Shown: in pieces, positions 60,370 through 64,000 of the stretch | Layout of the letters: every line of letters begins with the position of its first letter | Numbering within the stretch: the first letter of the stretch is position 1 | Origin: Aselliscus stoliczkanus | Taxonomy: Eukaryota > Chordata > Mammalia > Chiroptera > Hipposideridae | Length of the DNA: 64,000 nt | Direction: 5' to 3' | Assembly (NCBI GenBank): GCA_033961575.1 | Contig: CM066728.1 | Location: 179,357,678 to 179,421,677, forward strand | Position numbers and translations under genes: made by a program | Notes under the pieces: generated by a model | What the model saw: the letters and a program-made list of their open reading frames with translations, nothing else | Told to the model about the DNA's origin: nothing | The model's database searches: none

Positions 60370-61400
60370 TGTTTTGAGTCTCTCCATCTTTTCTAACACT
60401 CAGCCTGGACTCAATCCATGTCTGTCTCCAGCCACCACCCTTTATTTCTCTTGTATGTCACAGCCAAACCTCTTTAAAGGTTGGCTCCATCCTTCCCTTC
60501 TCATTTTCTCTTCAACCCACTCCTCTCTGGGTTCTGCCCCTACTTCAGTACCCAAAGCCTTGGCTGTACTTTCAGTGATAATTTTTCATCCTTCTTGTGT
60601 CTTATGTGTTGTTCTCTCAGCTGTTTGTACCCCTCCTCCCCTCATTCTTGACTTGTTCTTTTCTGTAGCTCCTATGACACCACACCCTGCTGGGGTCCTA
60701 ACGCTATACCAGCTTCTTTTTAGTCTCTCCTGTAAACTCCTTTTCTATGCACTTTTGCATGCATGGATCCCTTAAGGTGCAGTCTCACCTCTCTGCTTTC
60801 CTCCCTCTGTAGTTTCCCCCAAATACCTTATCTACTCCCATGGCTTTAATTATCTTATGTATGTGAGTGACTTCCAGATTTATGACTGTAACCCGGTACT
60901 TGTTTCTGCCTCCACCATTATGTATCTAGCTGCTTACCTGACCTCTCCAACTCTCCATGTCACAGGCACCTCCAGTTCAATTGTCTAAAACCAGATTCCT
61001 GATCTGCCTTTTACAGTATTGGCTCTCTTAATGTTTCCAGCCACAGTACATTGAGCACTATCTACCTAGTTGCTCAAACCAGAAGCTAGCTTCCTCTTCT
61101 TTCCATCCCATCCCATCTGCTCAGAGTCATTTTTCTATTCGTTAACATTGCAATTACAATAAAGTTCAAAATCCTCAACATGGCACCTGCCTGCTACTCT
61201 CTCCCACATGAAGCTCCCCCTTATATTCTGTCTTCCAGCTATTCTGACCTTCCATGTCCCCAAGGTAGCCTTGCTCTTTCTGGCCCCAGGCCTGTGTTCA
61301 TGTTGTCCCGTCTTTTGGACCCTCCTGCCTAGTTCACTTGTCATCCTTCAGGTTTGGGCCCTACTGTTCATATGCTCTCATAGCACCCCAAACTTCTCCT
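60370..61400 (+). mobile_element. L2 LINE ORF2 and 3' region, decayed
   Basis: CAACCCACTCCTCTCTGGGT, CTCCTATGACACCACACCCT, TGACTTCCAGATTTATGACT and ATAAAGTTCAAAATCCTCAA occur in the order of L2/CR1 ORF2 and 3' UTR. The frame 60374-60775 is a remnant, with no intact reverse transcriptase. Confidence 0.8.
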
Positions 61401-61892
61401 TTAGGGCTATAATTTAAATCGTATTTGTGCTGTTGTTTTGTTCCTCCACATGGTCAGGGATGACGTCCCTGTGTTCACTGCCAGTCCCAGTTCTCACCTG
61501 ATTCCCAGCAAGGAAAGAGAAGATGGTGGTTGGCCTGCTGTGATAGAATTCCCAGCCAACAGGATGCCCTGTTCCTCTTCGTGTTTCCCTCCAGGATCTT
61601 CCCTGCTTGTCATCAGCAATGATCTATCGTATCTCAGCTAATGTTTCTCATTGTGCCTCCCTTCTGCTCAGAGGAAGTAGGGGAGGGACTGTTTGTCAGC
61701 TTTCTCTTTCTCATTAACCTCATTTCTAGGGGTTGTTTCTAGTCTTTTCGTATTTTCATTGTCCTTTCTGAACCTTCCCTCAGACCATGCGGAAACAAAA
61801 TTTTATTATGACTTGGGGTCATGACCCGACATTTACTGAAATTTGTGGTGTTGTCACATTACCAACTGACTCAGCTACATCTAAAATATTTT

Positions 61893-61995
61893 TTTTTTTT
61901 TTTGAGGGCAGTGTCGTTGGCCCTCATATGTGGGACGGAACCGGGACCGCTGGCTTCCCAAGCCAGAGCTTAGCCACCACGCCACTCGGCAGGCC
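61893..61995 (-). mobile_element. Short SINE, reversed
   Basis: Duplication CTAAAATATTTT (61881-61892, 61996-62007). The body has a one-base loss near box B (GGGACGGAACC). Confidence 0.92.
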
Positions 61996-62529
61996 CTAAA
62001 ATATTTTAAAATAGATGTTTTTCTGATTATAGGAGTGAGTTGATAAGAAAAATGTTGAGAATGCAACAAAGAGGTCAAGAAGAGGACAAATGGTAGACAT
62101 ACTCTCAGATTATTCTATCCTAAAATAGGGTCCTGCTTTTGTCCTGTTTTTTCCACTTAACCTCACATTGACATTTTGATAGAAGCCCTGAAAAGTGGGA
62201 ATAAAGCCGAATGGAGCCTAGGTTTGGACAAGTCCCAAGTGCAAATAAACCTTGTCAGTGGCATATAGCAGGGCCTGTCTCTCTAGAAACAGGAAGTGAT
62301 AGTACCAGGCTTCCCTGCAACCCTGATTTTACAGTGCTTTTTCTTCCTGCTTCGTATGTGTCAACGCAGCCCTGCCTCCATGTGACTAATCACCTGACAT
62401 TCCACCTTTCTCTTGCCACTTGACACACACTCTGTATCTCCAGCTCCCTGTGTGGGTGTGTTCCTTAAGCCAGACTTTCTGGGTTTAATTAAATAGAATG
62501 CACAAATGTGGTGTGATCAAACAATACAG

Positions 62530-62965
62530 GGAATGTTTAAATAAAAAAAAATTTATTACTGTAAAAGACACATTGTCATTCATCCCCCTCAAAATACTCC
62601 CCCTCGCTTCAAACACTTGTCCCATCATTCTTGCCACTTTCTGAAGCAGTTCTGGAAGTCTTTAGTTGCTCTGTTGTGGCTGCCATGATGTCCTGAATCA
62701 TTTTGACTTTGGGGAAGAGCCAGAAGTTGCACGGTGCCAGATCCGGTGAATAAGGTGGATGAGGACACACCGTAATGTTTTTATTTGACAGAAATTGCTG
62801 TACCAGAAGCGATGTGTGACGCAGAGCATTGTCATGATGGAGGATGATTTTCGGCACACTTTAAAACACACCTCTCTCAACATAGCTCACACCCAGCTAA
62901 CTGCACTGAACAAGTTGAAACTTGTCACACACTGTTGCTAAGGTTTGACGCGCTGCTTCCCATAT
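62530..62965 (-). mobile_element. Mariner transposon relic, reversed (copy A)
   Basis: The minus strand codes for the C-terminal catalytic part of a Tc1/mariner transposase: KIILHHDNALRHTSLL, then YSPDLAPCNFWLFPKVK. In this D,D34D family the last acidic residue should be Asp after the Cys. Here it is Asn. The 3' end and its T/A-rich terminus are at 62530-62580. The 5' half is missing. Confidence 0.88.
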
Positions 62966-62984
62966 TGAAGATCCCTGCCTTTCC

Positions 62985-63889
62985 CTTGGATGGTACTTGA
63001 CAACAGCATTCACCGTATTTTGTGATCACAACGGAAAGGCTCTGTGTCACACATCACTTCTGCTATGGCAATTTCTGTCAAATGAAAACATTATGGTGTG
63101 TTCTCATCCACCTTATTCACTGGACCTGGCACCGTGTGACTTCTGGCTCTTCCCCAAAGTCAAAATGACCAGGAAAGGTAAATGTTTCAAATGGATTCAG
63201 GGCATTGAGGCAGCCATGACAGCTCAGCTAAAGATACTTTAACTAAAAGAGGGGCAGGCCGAGTGGCTCAATTGGTTAAGAGTTAGCTTAAGAGCATGAG
63301 CTTTGAGCAACAGGGCCCTGGTTCGATTCCCACATGGACCAGTAAACTGTGCCTGAGCTGAGCCGCTGTTGAGCTGCCAACAGGTGGCAGGATGGCTCAG
63401 CTGGTGAGATCACATGCTCCTAACAACAAGACTGCCTGTTTGATGGTGGGCTACCCACAGCTAAGACTGAACCCAGCACCTTGAGCTGAGCTGTTGCCCA
63501 GTGGATAAAGCGTGCACTCTTAACAACAAGGCTGTTGGTTCGACTCCCGCATGGGATGGTGACTACGTTCGTCTTTAACTAAGATTGAACACAGCATCTT
63601 GAGCTTAGAGGCCACAAGCTGCCAAACAGCAGCCAGATGGCGATTGGCGCCCTCCACAACGAAGATTGAAAAGCATCAACTTGGCTGGTCCCCTTCCCCA
63701 ATTCCCTAACACCGTTCCCCTCCCACAATTCCCCATTTAAAAAAACAAAAAAAAAACATAGAGGACTTAGAACTGCTTCAGAAAGTGGCAAGAAAGATGA
63801 GATAAGTGAGTTTGAAGTGAGGGGGAGTATTTTGAGGGGGATGAATGGCAATGTGTCTTTTACTGTGATAATTTTTTTATTTATTTAAA
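62985..63889 (+). mobile_element. Mariner transposon relic (copy B), split by a SINE
   Basis: Pieces 62985-63250 and 63760-63889 match copy A in opposite orientation. The frame gives CHTSLLLWQFLSNENI and YSLDLAPCDFWLFPKVK: the final Asp is kept but the HHDNA motif is broken (CDHNGKA). The matching 3' end GGGGGAGTATTTTGAGGGGG follows the SINE. The 5' half is missing. Confidence 0.87.
63251..63759 (+). mobile_element. Type B composite SINE inside mariner copy B
   Basis: GGGGCAGGCCGAGTGGCTCA to AATTCCCCATTTAAAAAAAC with internal CAACAGGTGGCAGGATGGC. Mariner sequence continues on both sides. Confidence 0.9.
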
Positions 63890-63891
63890 CA

Positions 63892-64000
63892 TTCACCATA
63901 TATATATATAATTTTACTGGAGAATAGTGTTTTTCCTAGGACCCATCAGCTCCAAGTCAAGTTGTTGTCCTTCAATCTTAGTTATGGAAGGCGCAGCTCA
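63892..64000 (-). mobile_element. SINE, reversed, cut by the window edge
   Basis: ATTTTACTGGAGAATAGTG then TCAATCTTAGTTATGGAAGG and GCGCAGCTCA are the reversed type B 3' end. A (TA)n stretch precedes it. Confidence 0.75.

Noticed and set aside
63000..63027. Second copy of the mariner end (CATTCACCGTATTTTGTGAT) inside copy B
   Set aside because: It resembles the outer end at 63885 but also aligns as coding sequence before the catalytic motif. I could not decide by eye and do not claim a third copy.

Overview
This is nuclear DNA from a placental mammal. Genes are split into exons with GT/AG introns, and most of the non-coding sequence is decayed L1, L2, MIR, MaLR LTR, hAT and Tigger elements. 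On top of these sit many younger tRNA-derived SINEs with heads of the form GGCCGGCCGAGTGGC. Their long forms end in CCCCTTCCCCAATTCCCCAATAAA, which I associate from memory with bats of the Rhinolophus/Hipposideros group. A pair of little-diverged mariner copies also fits a bat, so a rhinolophoid bat is my best inference (moderate confidence).

Three genes are recognisable, in the order found at human 9p22.1. DENND4C (+) enters from the left with its last six coding exons (1-13352) and a 3' UTR ending near 15.9 kb. RPS6 (-) lies tail-to-tail with it. All six coding exons are present between 20722 and 16215, and they join in frame into a complete 249-residue ribosomal protein S6. ACER2 (+) starts at 42444 and its first four coding exons are inside the window. 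Its last exons lie beyond the right edge.

Layout: 1-15.9 kb, DENND4C 3' end, whose 7.9-kb intron holds L1, LTR and SINE insertions; 15.9-16.2 kb, short convergent gap; 16.2-20.8 kb, RPS6 and its CpG-rich promoter; 20.9-42.2 kb, intergenic DNA made largely of L1, Tigger, LTR, HAL1-like and SINE layers; 42.2-64 kb, ACER2 promoter, exons 1-4 and introns, with an L2 relic at 60.4-61.4 kb and an inverted mariner pair at 62.5-63.9 kb.

The three genes have unrelated jobs: a Rab10 exchange factor, a 40S ribosomal protein and a Golgi ceramidase. Nothing here looks like an operon, a CRISPR array, a prokaryotic defence system or a new multigene system. The most checkable new points are a 97-codon overlapping reading frame that starts 16 nt upstream of the ACER2 start and crosses two splice junctions, the inverted mariner pair, the TCTCGCGAGA/ETS promoter of RPS6 with a possible divergent transcript, and a SINE that lacks its box B but has perfect target-site duplications.
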